From contig QENB01000005.1 in assembly GCA_003331065.1 (NCBI GenBank), positions 62,001 to 126,000 on the forward strand: a stretch of 64,000 bases of DNA, read 5' to 3'. The DNA is from Candidatus Tokpelaia sp. JSC188. Lineage in GTDB: Bacteria; Pseudomonadota; Alphaproteobacteria; Rhizobiales; Rhizobiaceae. Made by a program: the position numbers and the translations under genes. Shown here in pieces: positions 19,715 to 30,779 of the stretch. Numbering within the stretch: position 1 is the stretch's first letter; every line of letters begins with the position of its first letter. The notes beneath the pieces were generated by a model. That model saw nothing but the letters and a program-made list of their open reading frames with translations, did not search any database and was not told the origin of the DNA.

Positions 19715-20734
19715 ATGTCTACAAAACCACCGTTGACGATTCGCCTTTGCGAGCCTCGAGGGTTTTGTGCTGGTGTTGATCGTGCAATTCAGATTGTTGT
19801 TGCAACACTCAAGAAATATGGTGCGCCTGTTTATGTCCGTCATGAAATTGTTCATAATCGCTACGTAGTAGAAGGGCTGCAGGCGCAAGGAGCTATTTTC
19901 GTAGAAGATCTTGAAGAAATTCCTAACTATCATAGGGACAGACCGATTATTTTTTCTGCCCATGGTGTAGCGAAATCGGTACTGGAAGATGCAAAGCGGA
20001 AGAATCTATTTTACCTTGATGCTACCTGTCCGCTGGTTTCAAAACTTCATAAGCAAGCCATCTGCCATTACCGTAAGGGGCGACATGTTATTTTGATTGG
20101 TCATGCTGGCCATCCGGAGGTAATCGGTACTATGGGGCAATTGCCAGAAGGTGCCGTTACACTGATTGAAACGGTCAGAGATGCTGAGCAATATCAGCTG
20201 CAGAGAGTAGAACAATTAGGATTTGTTACTCAGACAACTCTTTCAATAGAGGATACAGATAGCATTATTCATATCCTTCGGAAGCGTTTTCCCTTGATTA
20301 AAGCACCTGCTGTCAAATCCATTTGTTATGCTACTACAAATCGGCAAAATACAGTAAAAACTGCTGCTTTTGGCAGTGACCTATTCCTGATTGTTGGCGC
20401 ACCTAATTCCTCTAATTCTCGTAGGCTAGTAGAAGTAGCAAAAAAGGCGGGGGCGAGTCTTTCATTATTGGTACAGGGCGCTAATGAAATTATTTGGGAA
20501 GATTTAGAGCCCCTGTATATTGTTGGCCTTTCTGCAGGGGCTTCAGCGCCAGAAATTGTTATTTCTGAAATCATCGAGGCTTTTCGAAAACGTTACAATC
20601 TTTTGGTCGATCTTATTCATACTGTGCAAGAATACGAGTCATTTCCTATTAACCGTGCATTACGTGATGTTTCTCTTACGTGCGATGATATGGCATTTGT
20701 AAGAGGATCACACAAAGGCAAGCAGGATTTTTGA
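19715..20734 (+). CDS. ispH: 4-hydroxy-3-methylbut-2-enyl diphosphate reductase
   Basis: Last enzyme of the MEP pathway, making IPP and DMAPP. 339 aa. The three [4Fe-4S] ligands are C18 (PRGFCAGVDRAI), C105 (DATCPLVSKLH) and C204 (SICYATTNRQ). Conserved HEIVHN and FSAHG segments are present. The cluster depends on the SUF proteins (sufA, sufE in this window). The stop overlaps the ATG of thrB by 1 nt (TGATG). Confidence 0.96.
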   Translation: MSTKPPLTIRLCEPRGFCAGVDRAIQIVVATLKKYGAPVYVRHEIVHNRYVVEGLQAQGAIFVEDLEEIPNYHRDRPIIFSAHGVAKSVLEDAKRKNLFYLDATCPLVSKLHKQAICHYRKGRHVILIGHAGHPEVIGTMGQLPEGAVTLIETVRDAEQYQLQRVEQLGFVTQTTLSIEDTDSIIHILRKRFPLIKAPAVKSICYATTNRQNTVKTAAFGSDLFLIVGAPNSSNSRRLVEVAKKAGASLSLLVQGANEIIWEDLEPLYIVGLSAGASAPEIVISEIIEAFRKRYNLLVDLIHTVQEYESFPINRALRDVSLTCDDMAFVRGSHKGKQDF

Positions 20735-21702
20735 TGGCTGTTTATACTGATGTCAGCGAAGATGAGCTTTCTAGTTTTCTCAGCTCTTATAACATTGGCC
20801 CTCTATTATCCTGTAAAGGCATCGTTGAAGGTGTCGAAAATTCGAATTTTTTGCTGCATACTCAGAATGATACTTATATTCTTACTCTTTATGAAAAACG
20901 TATTAATGAAAAAGATTTACCATTTTTTTTCGGACTTATGCAGCATTTAGCAGGAAAGGGAATTGTTTGTCCGAAACCGATTGCTGCCAAGGATGGGACA
21001 GTAGTTAGCCGTCTTGCTGGGCGACCAGCTGCCATGATCACTTTTCTTGAAGGGGTATGGATACGTAAGCCTAGTGTTTCTCACTGTCGCAGTGTTGGAG
21101 CTGTCCTTGCCCAACTTCATCTTGCAGGGGCAGATTTTCAAATGAGACATGAAAATTCCCTATCCGTAAACAGTTGGCGTTCGTTATGGAATATGTGCCG
21201 TATGGGAGCCGATACATTTTTTATGAATCTTTCAGCCGAGATTGATCAAGAGTTAGATAAGCTTGAAAGTCTATGGCCTGCTGATTTACCAGTTGGTATT
21301 ATTCACGCTGATCTTTTCCCTGATAATATTTTTTTCCTTGGTGAAAAACTTTCAGGACTAATAGATTTTTATTTCGCTTGTAATGATGCATTAGCCTATG
21401 ATATTGCCATTTGCCTTAATGCTTGGTGTTTTGAAAAAGACGGATCTTTTAATTTGACAAAAAGTAGTGCAATGTTATCAGGGTATTGTCATGAGCGCCT
21501 GTTAACGAGCAATGAGCTCGTTTTTTTACCATTATTAGCTCGTGGTGCTGCCATGCGCTTTTTCCTAACACGACTTTATGATTGGTTTTTTGTACCTGAA
21601 AACGATCTTGTTATAAAAAAGAATCCAATGGAATATCTAAAAAAGTTGCGTTTTTTTCGTCAAATTAGACAAGTTTCCGAATTAGGGATATCTATGATAT
21701 AG
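20734..21702 (+). CDS. thrB: Homoserine kinase (APH-fold, ThrB type II)
   Basis: Phosphorylates homoserine for threonine synthesis; partner enzyme ThrC is at 26.9 kb. 322 aa. The kinase fold has the catalytic Brenner motif HADLFPDNIFF and the metal-binding LIDFYFA. I start it at the ATG of MAVYTDVSEDELSSFL, the family N-terminus, rather than at the in-frame TTG one codon earlier. Overlaps ispH by one base, so coupled. Confidence 0.94.
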   Translation: MAVYTDVSEDELSSFLSSYNIGPLLSCKGIVEGVENSNFLLHTQNDTYILTLYEKRINEKDLPFFFGLMQHLAGKGIVCPKPIAAKDGTVVSRLAGRPAAMITFLEGVWIRKPSVSHCRSVGAVLAQLHLAGADFQMRHENSLSVNSWRSLWNMCRMGADTFFMNLSAEIDQELDKLESLWPADLPVGIIHADLFPDNIFFLGEKLSGLIDFYFACNDALAYDIAICLNAWCFEKDGSFNLTKSSAMLSGYCHERLLTSNELVFLPLLARGAAMRFFLTRLYDWFFVPENDLVIKKNPMEYLKKLRFFRQIRQVSELGISMI

Positions 21703-21750
21703 ATGGGGTGAAGATGGTGAGGAAGGTAGTAGTCAGGCATAGATATTGAG

Positions 21751-22191
21751 ATGAAACAAGTTACAATATATACAGACGGTGCCTGTTCCGGCAATCCAGG
21801 ACCTGGGGGATGGGGTGCTTTGCTAATTTGGAGTGGGTATGAGTGTGAGATATATGATGGCGAAGCAGAGGCAACTAACAATCGTATGGAGTTGATCGCT
21901 GCGCTTAATGCACTGAACTCTCTGAAAGAGCCATGCAGCATCGATCTTTATACCGATTCGAGATATGTACACGATGGCGTTTTAAAATGGATCAATGGCT
22001 GGGAAAGAAATGGCTGGCGGACAGTCGATAGAAAACCTGTCAAAAATATGGAACTTTGGCAGCAATTGAAGGCAGCTTATGCACGCCACAAGATAAGATG
22101 GCATTGGGTCAAAGGCCATGCTGGTCACTATGAAAACAGACGTGTGGACGAACTCGCTCGTAAAGGAATAGAAAAAGTCGTTCAAAGCTAG
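21751..22191 (+). CDS. rnhA: Ribonuclease HI
   Basis: Degrades RNA in RNA-DNA hybrids. 146 aa with the four catalytic acids D9 ([14 protein letters not shown]), E47 (NNRMELIA), D69 (YTDSRYV) and D133 (RRVDELAR), and the KGHAGHYEN loop. Follows thrB by 48 nt in the conserved ispH-thrB-rnhA order. Confidence 0.96.
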   Translation: MKQVTIYTDGACSGNPGPGGWGALLIWSGYECEIYDGEAEATNNRMELIAALNALNSLKEPCSIDLYTDSRYVHDGVLKWINGWERNGWRTVDRKPVKNMELWQQLKAAYARHKIRWHWVKGHAGHYENRRVDELARKGIEKVVQS

Positions 22192-22258
22192 TAGTCATCG
22201 AGATGTTTAGTATTATTGTAACAATGCCTAAAATTAAAATTCTGTTGGTTTGAAGTTT

Positions 22259-22284
22259 AACTTCACTTGGAAGTTTTATTCTTT
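22259..22284 (+). terminator. Possible terminator after rnhA
   Basis: Stem AACTTC/GAAGTT with loop ACTTG, followed by TTATTCTTTT. Short stem, AT-rich; also overlaps an alternative GAAGT-TTA-ACTTC hairpin. Lies between the convergent rnhA and the EAL-domain gene. Confidence 0.4.
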
Positions 22285-22360
22285 TAATAGGAAATTATCT
22301 CTTTTTAAAAGCATCACCATTAGATTTTAGACTTTTAAATAAAAATAAGAATCTTTATTC

Positions 22361-25246
22361 TCATCGCGATCTGTGCTTATTGTTCAGTTTTTGATGTCTT
22401 TCAAGAAGATTTATAACATCATTAATAGTCATTGGGTCGCAGAATGTGTTGCTTTGCAGATAGTCACAATTCATATCTTTTAATAAAAATGCAATGTCTT
22501 GGTTTTCAACACCATCCGCAATTACATAAAGGTTTAAATCATGAGCCATGCGGATTAGCGATTTTAGCATGACTTTCTGTTTTGGCTTTTCTCCGTTGAA
22601 GGTGGATTGATCAAGTTTAATCATATCAAATGGAAAGCGAGAAAAACAGTCAAGTGATGAGCAGCCTGTCCCAAATTTATCAAAGACAAGCCCGATGCCA
22701 AATCCCTTAAGACGCTGAAATAAGGAAAAAGAAAGTTCCGGATTCTGCATAATAATCCTTTCTGGTAATTCAATCTGCAATTGACCTTTTTTCAGCGGTG
22801 TACGTACTAAAATAGACTGAAAGCTATTAAGTAATTCCTGGCAGATAAACTGTGCACTGGGAATATTAATTGATATGAAGAACTCGTTTCCTATAAAACG
22901 TTCACTGACAAAAGCGATATCAACTGAAACCCGCGATAAGATAAATCTCATGATTGACATTGTGAGGTTAGCATTTTCAGCTGCAGCAATAAAGTCCTGC
23001 ACAGGTAGAATACCACGTGATGGATGATTCCAATGTAATCTCGCCCCTAATCCAACGATTGAAGCATCTGATATTTTGAATACCGGATGATAAACAACTT
23101 TTAACTTCTTTTTTATCAACGCTTGATGCAAAGCTTCTTCCATTGATTTTTTTTTAATGTCCATTGTACGGAAAGCTGGTTGAAAAGGTTCAATACGATC
23201 ACCACCATTGTATTTGGCATGATACATCGCGAGAATTGCATCATTTAAACGTTCTTCCGCGCCTATATCTTCTTTTCGCCAAGGCAGTAATCCAATAGAC
23301 GGGGTAAGATGGATTTTACGCCTGGAAAAAATGATTGGCGTAGAAAGCGTTTTCTTGAGAGAAATGGTAAAGGAAGCTACTTGCGATAAATCATTTTCTG
23401 AGAGTAGCAAAAAGGCAAAGCGATCCGCTGAGAGTCGGCAAAGAGTATCAATCGGTTTTAGGTGTCGGCTAAGACGGCGTGCTACAATCAGCAGAAATGT
23501 ATCGCCGATAGACATGCCGTAACGCGTATTAACGGAGCGGAAATTATCAAAATCAATCACCAAAAGCGTCGGGCGGATATTTTTATCAATAACTGCAATG
23601 TTGCAATAATTTTGCAGTCGATCGAGAAAAAGCTGCTTGTTTGGCAATCCAGTCAAAGTATCTTGAATGGAATTTTGCAAAAGACGCTCTTCTGTTCGTT
23701 TGAGTTTTGTTACATCCACCATCATGCCGATACAACGGATAATTTCACCATCAGTGCCAATAATTGGTCGCGCATGTAGGGAAAACCAGCGATATTGCCC
23801 ATCACCTGAACGCAAGCGAAATGTTTCTCCTAGTCGTCCGCTGCGAGTATCCAAAATCGAATCAAGGGCAATACGAAAACGGTCCTTATCTTCAGTATGC
23901 ATAGCCGGAAGCCAGTTACGCATAGGGCCAGCTAATCTTTTGGCACTTGAGCCAAGATAACTCGCAAGGTCAGGACTTGTAATTACTTGATCACGTGAGA
24001 CGTCCCAGTCCCAGACAATATTATCTGTGCCCATAATAGCTAATGCCTGCCGTTCAAGATTGGAAAACAACCCTTGGTTGATCCCACCTCCAGAAAATGC
24101 ATGCTGCATGACCGTAAAGCCAATAAGAAGAACAATCAAAACAAGACCACCTGCAAGGGCAGGTTGCACAACATCATTATCAAGATAGCCTGTTACGGCT
24201 GCATAGGCGCCTGCTAGCCAGAGCAAGAAGAGCAGCCATGTTGGAACAAGCATGATAGCGCGATCATATTTTTGGAAAGAAAAAGATCCGATAAGAATAA
24301 TACCTATAACCGCTATCAAACCTAGGGAAAGACGGGCAATACCGGATGCAAGAACGGGGTTAAAAACTGCTAGCCCACCAAGGCCACATAAAGCCAAAAT
24401 CCACAACACTATGCCATAACTGAATTGGTAGTGCCAGCGGTGCAAATGTAAATAAGTAAAAAGAAAGATGAGGATGGTAGTTGCAAGTGCTGCTTCTGTA
24501 CCTGCTCGCCAAATAGGTTCATGGTTTGACCCAAGATCGAAAAGCTTGTTTAGAAAATTGAAATCGATACAGATATAGGAAAGTACAGCCCAGGCAAAAG
24601 CTGCACTTGCAGGAAAAAGAGAAGTGCCTTTGACAACAAAAAGGATTGTCAACAGCAAAGCAAGTAAGCCTGAAATGCCAAGTAGTATGCCGTGGTACAA
24701 TGTATAAGAATTAATGGTATCTTTATAGGATTCTGGTTCCCAGAGATAAAGTTGTGGCAGTTTTGGAGAACTGAGTTCCGCCACAAGAGTTATCACTGCT
24801 CTAGGGTTGATAGTTAGACGAAATACGTCAGAATTTGGAGTAGTTTTCTGTCGGTCAAGTGCAAATCCTTCACTTGGTGTGATGGATTGAATACGGATTG
24901 AACCAAGATCAGGTTGCAAAAAACCTGATTTAACTAAGCGATAATGAGGTGCTACGATCAGGCGGTCAATTTGTTCATCTGTCGGATTCATTATGGAAAA
25001 AGCAGCCCAGTTTCCTGTAGGATGTTCATCATTTGCCTCCACCTCGATACGACGCACAATACCATCTGGTCCTGGTGTTGTGGATATCTGAAAGTTTTTG
25101 CCCTGATTAAGAAAAATCAGCAACGCATGTGAAAGATTAATGGCTGTGTCATTGGGTGAAATCTTTACGAGATTAGTCGCATATCCGACTTTATGCATGA
25201 AAATAGCAAATATGGAAAACATACATAAAAACCGAAACAATTTCAC
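22361..25246 (-). CDS. Membrane PAS-GGDEF-EAL protein with degenerate catalytic motifs
   Basis: 961-aa sensor. Signal peptide/anchor at 1-22, a periplasmic domain (about 25-165), seven hydrophobic helices (about 180-385, 7TMR-DISM-like), a PAS domain (about 400-520), GGDEF-like domain (about 530-690) and EAL-like domain (about 700-945). The active-site motifs are altered: GGDEF reads SADRF, EAL reads GAR (VGLGARLHWNHP) and DDFGTG reads DKFGTG, whereas the conserved Asn (SINIPSAQF) and the Glu of IELPER remain. Neither diguanylate cyclase nor phosphodiesterase activity is expected; a c-di-GMP-binding or signal-relay role is inferred. No obvious operon partner. Confidence 0.88.
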   Translation of the reverse strand: MKLFRFLCMFSIFAIFMHKVGYATNLVKISPNDTAINLSHALLIFLNQGKNFQISTTPGPDGIVRRIEVEANDEHPTGNWAAFSIMNPTDEQIDRLIVAPHYRLVKSGFLQPDLGSIRIQSITPSEGFALDRQKTTPNSDVFRLTINPRAVITLVAELSSPKLPQLYLWEPESYKDTINSYTLYHGILLGISGLLALLLTILFVVKGTSLFPASAAFAWAVLSYICIDFNFLNKLFDLGSNHEPIWRAGTEAALATTILIFLFTYLHLHRWHYQFSYGIVLWILALCGLGGLAVFNPVLASGIARLSLGLIAVIGIILIGSFSFQKYDRAIMLVPTWLLFLLWLAGAYAAVTGYLDNDVVQPALAGGLVLIVLLIGFTVMQHAFSGGGINQGLFSNLERQALAIMGTDNIVWDWDVSRDQVITSPDLASYLGSSAKRLAGPMRNWLPAMHTEDKDRFRIALDSILDTRSGRLGETFRLRSGDGQYRWFSLHARPIIGTDGEIIRCIGMMVDVTKLKRTEERLLQNSIQDTLTGLPNKQLFLDRLQNYCNIAVIDKNIRPTLLVIDFDNFRSVNTRYGMSIGDTFLLIVARRLSRHLKPIDTLCRLSADRFAFLLLSENDLSQVASFTISLKKTLSTPIIFSRRKIHLTPSIGLLPWRKEDIGAEERLNDAILAMYHAKYNGGDRIEPFQPAFRTMDIKKKSMEEALHQALIKKKLKVVYHPVFKISDASIVGLGARLHWNHPSRGILPVQDFIAAAENANLTMSIMRFILSRVSVDIAFVSERFIGNEFFISINIPSAQFICQELLNSFQSILVRTPLKKGQLQIELPERIIMQNPELSFSLFQRLKGFGIGLVFDKFGTGCSSLDCFSRFPFDMIKLDQSTFNGEKPKQKVMLKSLIRMAHDLNLYVIADGVENQDIAFLLKDMNCDYLQSNTFCDPMTINDVINLLERHQKLNNKHRSR

Positions 25247-25408
25247 AATCTGATACCCTATTAGGCTCTTATCCTAGCACGCTAAAAGTGCTTTGTTTCA
25301 GTTTTCTATGGATAAATCTTTACTTTTAAAAATCTTTTCTTAACTATAAGCGCCTAAAATGTAAATTCGTTCATCGTACTTTCTACAGCAATGAGAATTA
25401 TCTAATTT

Positions 25409-26695
25409 CTATACGGGTATTTGATGATATCTTGAAAGCTGGTATTCGATTTCATCAAAAGGCAACAATTCATCGCTAGACCCTACAATTGCTAGTGTCG
25501 GCTTTGTGTTAAAAAACAATTTTTGAGCAAGATCAATCAGATGCTTAGAGCTTATAAATGTCAGCTGTTCAGACAGCTCGTTATCGGAAATTAGGCGTCC
25601 ATGGAATAAAATTTGTTGAGCGATATGGTTAGCTCGACTTACTGGGTTTTCTTGTGCCATCACAAGATTGGCATGATATTGTGCTTTTGCACGAGTCATC
25701 TCTTGTTCATCAATATAGTTAGTGACCTTGTGCAATTCATCCAAAATGACAGGTATAAGCTTTGCAAGTCCCTTTTTATCTGTAGCAGCATAAATGCCAA
25801 AAAGACCTATATCCGAAAATCCCCAATGAAAGGCATAGATAGAATAGCAAAGTCCTAGTTTCTCACGCATCTGTTGAAAAAGGCGTGACGACATCCCACC
25901 TCCCATAATTGTAGACAAGAGCTGCAGAGCGTAAAAGTCGCACGTGTGATAGGCACACCCTTTAAATCCAAGCAAGACCTGAGTATCCATGAGATCGCGA
26001 TTTTCACGGCAATCACCTCCGACATAATTAGCCGGTTCTGGTAAAGGCGATAGAGTATTAAGAGGAAGAATCCCGAGCCTTTGTTCAATTTCATGTACAA
26101 AAGGTCCATGCTCAATAGCACCAGTCGCAACAACGACTATACGATCAGCACTGTAGTGAATTTTCATGAATAAATGCAAATCATCAGATGTAAAGCCTTT
26201 GATTGTTTCTGTAGTGCCAAGAATTGAGCGGCCAATCATTTGGTATTGGAAAGCCGTTTCTGTGAAATAATCAAAGACAATATCATCCGGAGTGTCGTGA
26301 GCGGCGCCAATTTCCTGCAGAATAACCTGCTTTTCACGCTCAAGTTCGTTGGCCTCAAATTTTGGATTGGAAATGATATCGCAAAGAATATCAATCGCGA
26401 GAGGCATATCATTACGCAGGACACGTGCGAAATAAGCAGTTGTTTCTACATTAGTTGATGCATTAATTTCTCCTCCCACATTTTCAATGTCTGTTACGAT
26501 ACGAAGAGAAGAGCGATTATTTGTGCCTTTGAAAGCCATATGTTCTAGCAAATGAGCTATACCGTGCTGCTCAGCTGTCTCGTTTCGTGAACCAGTCTTG
26601 ATCCAGATTCCTAAAACAACACTTTTAATATGTGCCATCGTACAAGTTGCAACTGTCAGGCCATTATCCAATTGACTGATATCAATGTCATGCAT
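25409..26695 (-). CDS. M16 family zinc metallopeptidase (MPP-beta/PqqL-like)
   Basis: Inverzincin peptidase, 428 aa. Zinc/catalytic motif H48-LL-E51-H52 (HLLEHMAFKGT) with third ligand E128 in VILQEIGAAHDTPDD. A second, non-catalytic M16 half (about 220-420) contains GGGMSSRLFQQMREKLGLCY. Related to mitochondrial processing peptidase beta; the bacterial substrate is not known. Lies downstream of thrC on the same strand, about 200 nt away, a neighbour pair I remember from other Hyphomicrobiales. Confidence 0.92.
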   Translation of the reverse strand: MHDIDISQLDNGLTVATCTMAHIKSVVLGIWIKTGSRNETAEQHGIAHLLEHMAFKGTNNRSSLRIVTDIENVGGEINASTNVETTAYFARVLRNDMPLAIDILCDIISNPKFEANELEREKQVILQEIGAAHDTPDDIVFDYFTETAFQYQMIGRSILGTTETIKGFTSDDLHLFMKIHYSADRIVVVATGAIEHGPFVHEIEQRLGILPLNTLSPLPEPANYVGGDCRENRDLMDTQVLLGFKGCAYHTCDFYALQLLSTIMGGGMSSRLFQQMREKLGLCYSIYAFHWGFSDIGLFGIYAATDKKGLAKLIPVILDELHKVTNYIDEQEMTRAKAQYHANLVMAQENPVSRANHIAQQILFHGRLISDNELSEQLTFISSKHLIDLAQKLFFNTKPTLAIVGSSDELLPFDEIEYQLSRYHQIPV

Positions 26696-26892
26696 TGTAA
26701 ACTTCCGCTTATTTGATGTTTATGTAATCAAATTTGTTCTATTTGAGCATATTCTTAAATGCCCTCAATACAACTTGGCTAATATATATGCTTTTTAATA
26801 AGAAATTTGATCTTTATCAAAATACGATAAGCCAACTCATTGCCCTTAGCAGGAGCCTAAAGGAACATTTACTCATTTCTATCAGTATCATG

Positions 26893-28308
26893 TTACAAAA
26901 AAGAATTGCTATTTTTAATTAAAGAAGATTGTTTCGAAACAAATGCCTTTACGCTTTTTTCCTCATTCGGCAGCGTTTCAAAACGCTCTTTTTTTTGCAT
27001 TAAATTGTTCGCCCATTGTGGTAATTGCGGCGTTTCTCCACAGGCATTGTGAACAGCATCTGGAAACTTAGATGGATGAGCTGTGGCTAAAACGATCATA
27101 GGTATATCCGAATCAGCATGTTCTCGGCCAACTTTGATACCAATTGCTGTATGAGGGTCAGAAAGATAGTTGCTTTGTTCATAGACTTTACTGATTGTTT
27201 GCCTAGTTTCAGAAATTGTGCAGCGTCCTGCTGAAAAAATCTCTGTTATGCGAGAATGCTGTGCTGTATTAAGCGAGAAACGTCCTTCTTGAGTGAGGCT
27301 TACCATAGCACCTCGTATAAGAGTTGCATCGCGGTTACAAAGTTCAAATAGTAGACGCTCAAAATTAGAAGAAATTTGAATATCCATCGACGGCGAAATT
27401 GTATGAATAATTTTTCTTGTTTCATAAATACCGGTTTCCAATGTACGTGCAAGAATATCATTCTCATTAGTAGCAATAATAAGTCGTACAATCGGCAAAC
27501 CCATACGTGAAGCAATGAATCCTGCTAAGATATCACCGCAATTACCCGTCGGCACACTGAATGAAACAGCTCTATCAGGTGCACCCAGAGAGATAGCCGC
27601 AGAAAAGTAATAAACAATCTGCGCCATGATGCGTGCCCAATTGATGGAATTAACTCCAGAAAGAGCAAATCTATCACGAAATTTATGGTCATTGAACATG
27701 GCTTTGACAAGGGTTTGACAATCATCGAAATTACCATCAATTGCCAGTGCATGCACATTAGAGGCTGGATTTCCTGTTATCTGCCGTTGCTGAACTGGAG
27801 AAATACGCCCTTTGGGAAATAATATAAAGATGTCGGTACGTTCTCTGCCAGCAAATGCTTCAATCGCTGCCCCACCTGTATCTCCTGAAGTTGCTCCTAT
27901 AATTGTTGTGCACCTATCTTGCCGCTCAAGAATATGTTCCATCAAACGACTGAGAAATTGCATGGCTATATCTTTAAAGGCAAGAGTCGGCCCGTGAAAA
28001 AGCTCTAGGACAAATTCGTTATTTCCAATCTGGACTAATGGGCATATTGCTGGGTGATGAAAAGTTGCGTATGATTCGTCAATCATAGCATCAAAATCAG
28101 TGCGCTTAATATTCCCTTCCACAAATGCCCAGAGAATAGCTTTAGCAATAGCAGAATAGGATTTGCCACGCAGGGATCGAATAGCATTAGAGGAAAATTG
28201 TGGAAATACCTCGGGTAAATAAAGACCACCATCACGAGCAAGTCCTGTCATGACTGTATCTGCAAACCCTAAAATTGGTGCCTTTCCACGTGTGCTTATG
28301 TATTTCAT
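26893..28308 (-). CDS. thrC: Threonine synthase
   Basis: PLP enzyme making threonine from O-phosphohomoserine, the product of ThrB. 471 aa. PLP lysine K112 in HGPTLAFKDIAMQFL, and phosphate-binding ATSGDTGGAAIEAF. N-terminal KYISTRGKAPILGFADTVM is characteristic. Threonine synthesis therefore looks intact. Confidence 0.96.
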   Translation of the reverse strand: MKYISTRGKAPILGFADTVMTGLARDGGLYLPEVFPQFSSNAIRSLRGKSYSAIAKAILWAFVEGNIKRTDFDAMIDESYATFHHPAICPLVQIGNNEFVLELFHGPTLAFKDIAMQFLSRLMEHILERQDRCTTIIGATSGDTGGAAIEAFAGRERTDIFILFPKGRISPVQQRQITGNPASNVHALAIDGNFDDCQTLVKAMFNDHKFRDRFALSGVNSINWARIMAQIVYYFSAAISLGAPDRAVSFSVPTGNCGDILAGFIASRMGLPIVRLIIATNENDILARTLETGIYETRKIIHTISPSMDIQISSNFERLLFELCNRDATLIRGAMVSLTQEGRFSLNTAQHSRITEIFSAGRCTISETRQTISKVYEQSNYLSDPHTAIGIKVGREHADSDIPMIVLATAHPSKFPDAVHNACGETPQLPQWANNLMQKKERFETLPNEEKSVKAFVSKQSSLIKNSNSFL

Positions 28309-28756
28309 TTTGCTATAATTCCTGTTACTAAAGATTTCTTCATTTCGACAGGATTTATGATCTTTTTGTAACTGGTGATCTATTGTTTATTACATTGCAA
28401 TGAATTAAGAAAAATGCATACTATTCCTGGCGAGTAGAAACTGGATAATGAATATACCATGTATGCGGCAATCTGATAATTGAATGCGTGCACTAATGAA
28501 ATAAAGCACAGGTAGATTCATTTTTCAATGACTTAGAGTCAATTAACTATTTTGTAGTAGCGATCTCTTGATCATCTAAATTTTCAGATATATCAAATGT
28601 CATTCCTGAGGCTTGAAAATTTAGGATTCTTCGTGTAACAAAATCCATTCAGATGAGTTCTTTGCAGAGCAAAGAAATGTCATTTGTTCGAAATCGTAAG
28701 TTATTTTTGGTAATGATCAAAGAACTTATGTTTGAATCAGATGTTTTTAATTGCTT
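28309..28756. other. Intergenic stretch, no gene seen
   Basis: About 450 nt upstream of thrC. No reading frame or fragment recognised. Confidence 0.4.
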
Positions 28757-29431
28757 CTAATACTTCATTGTTTCAAGCACAGCTGGAAATTCCACATGAT
28801 GGGATATAGTTGTTTCTGCGCCAGCTTCTATTAAGGAATTTGCCAGGCCAGACCAGGCATGTCTTCCGCCTGTGAAGCCTATAACCCGCATACCTGCGCT
28901 TTTTGCTGCTTTTGTTCCGTGAACAGAATCTTCGAGGACAGTAACATTGCTTGGATCAACCTGGTGTTGTGTCGCTGCATAAAGGAATACATCTGGCGCG
29001 GGCTTACTGCGCATAGTACCGACCTCAGGTGCGGAAAAAATACGCTCTGCAAAAAGATCGTAGAGATCTGTTAACATCAGCATTGTTTGGATATTTCTAC
29101 TAGATGAGTTTGAGCAGATGCAGTAGGGCAAGCGGAGGTGTACAATATTTTGCCGTACACCGTCAATAGCGTTTAGGTCAGTTTTGATCCGCTCCATAAA
29201 TAAACTCTCAGACATATCAATTAGATGAGCAGAGATTGGAATATTGGCTTCCTTCTCGATCGCCTTTATTATATCAACCAGAACTAATCCGGTATATCGT
29301 GTTGCTAATTCTTCAGCTGTTGTCACATAACCACTTTTCGTAAGTAATTCTGCATTGATTTGACTCGTGATGTATTCAGAATCAACGAGAACACCATCAC
29401 AGTCAAAAATGACGAGTTCGGATTTTGACAT
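28757..29431 (-). CDS. HAD superfamily phosphatase (subfamily IA)
   Basis: 224 aa. Nucleophile and acid D10/D12 in VIFDCDGVLVDSE, motif II Ser/Thr in CICSNSSS, motif III Lys in RSKPAPDVFLYAA, and motif IV VLEDSVHGTKAAKSAGM. A helical cap lies at about 15-85. Family members include phosphoglycolate phosphatase and beta-phosphoglucomutase; the substrate is not evident. Divergent from ccrM. Confidence 0.88.
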   Translation of the reverse strand: MSKSELVIFDCDGVLVDSEYITSQINAELLTKSGYVTTAEELATRYTGLVLVDIIKAIEKEANIPISAHLIDMSESLFMERIKTDLNAIDGVRQNIVHLRLPYCICSNSSSRNIQTMLMLTDLYDLFAERIFSAPEVGTMRSKPAPDVFLYAATQHQVDPSNVTVLEDSVHGTKAAKSAGMRVIGFTGGRHAWSGLANSLIEAGAETTISHHVEFPAVLETMKY

Positions 29432-29555
29432 AACGTCCGCCTATTCCTGCTTATCTTTTTTGAATAAAAATAGATGAGAAGCTTTTAGCTGTCTTTGAAA
29501 ATAATGGCGAGATAAGGATAAAAATTTTAAAGATTCTTAGAATTTCTCTCTTATC

Positions 29556-29570
29556 TTAACGTCGCATTTA
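29556..29570 (+). promoter_or_regulatory. Possible CtrA half-conserved site upstream of ccrM
   Basis: TTAA-N7-TTTA, one mismatch from the CtrA consensus TTAA-N7-TTAA, 58 nt before the ccrM ATG. In Caulobacter ccrM is a CtrA target; the match in such AT-rich DNA may be chance. Confidence 0.3.
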
Positions 29571-29619
29571 CACTAAACAACTAATATCTCCTCCAATTTA
29601 TTTAAATCAATTGTCGTGA

Positions 29620-30762
<1,143 letters not shown>

Positions 30763-30779
30763 TTCAAGTTTTGCCTAGG

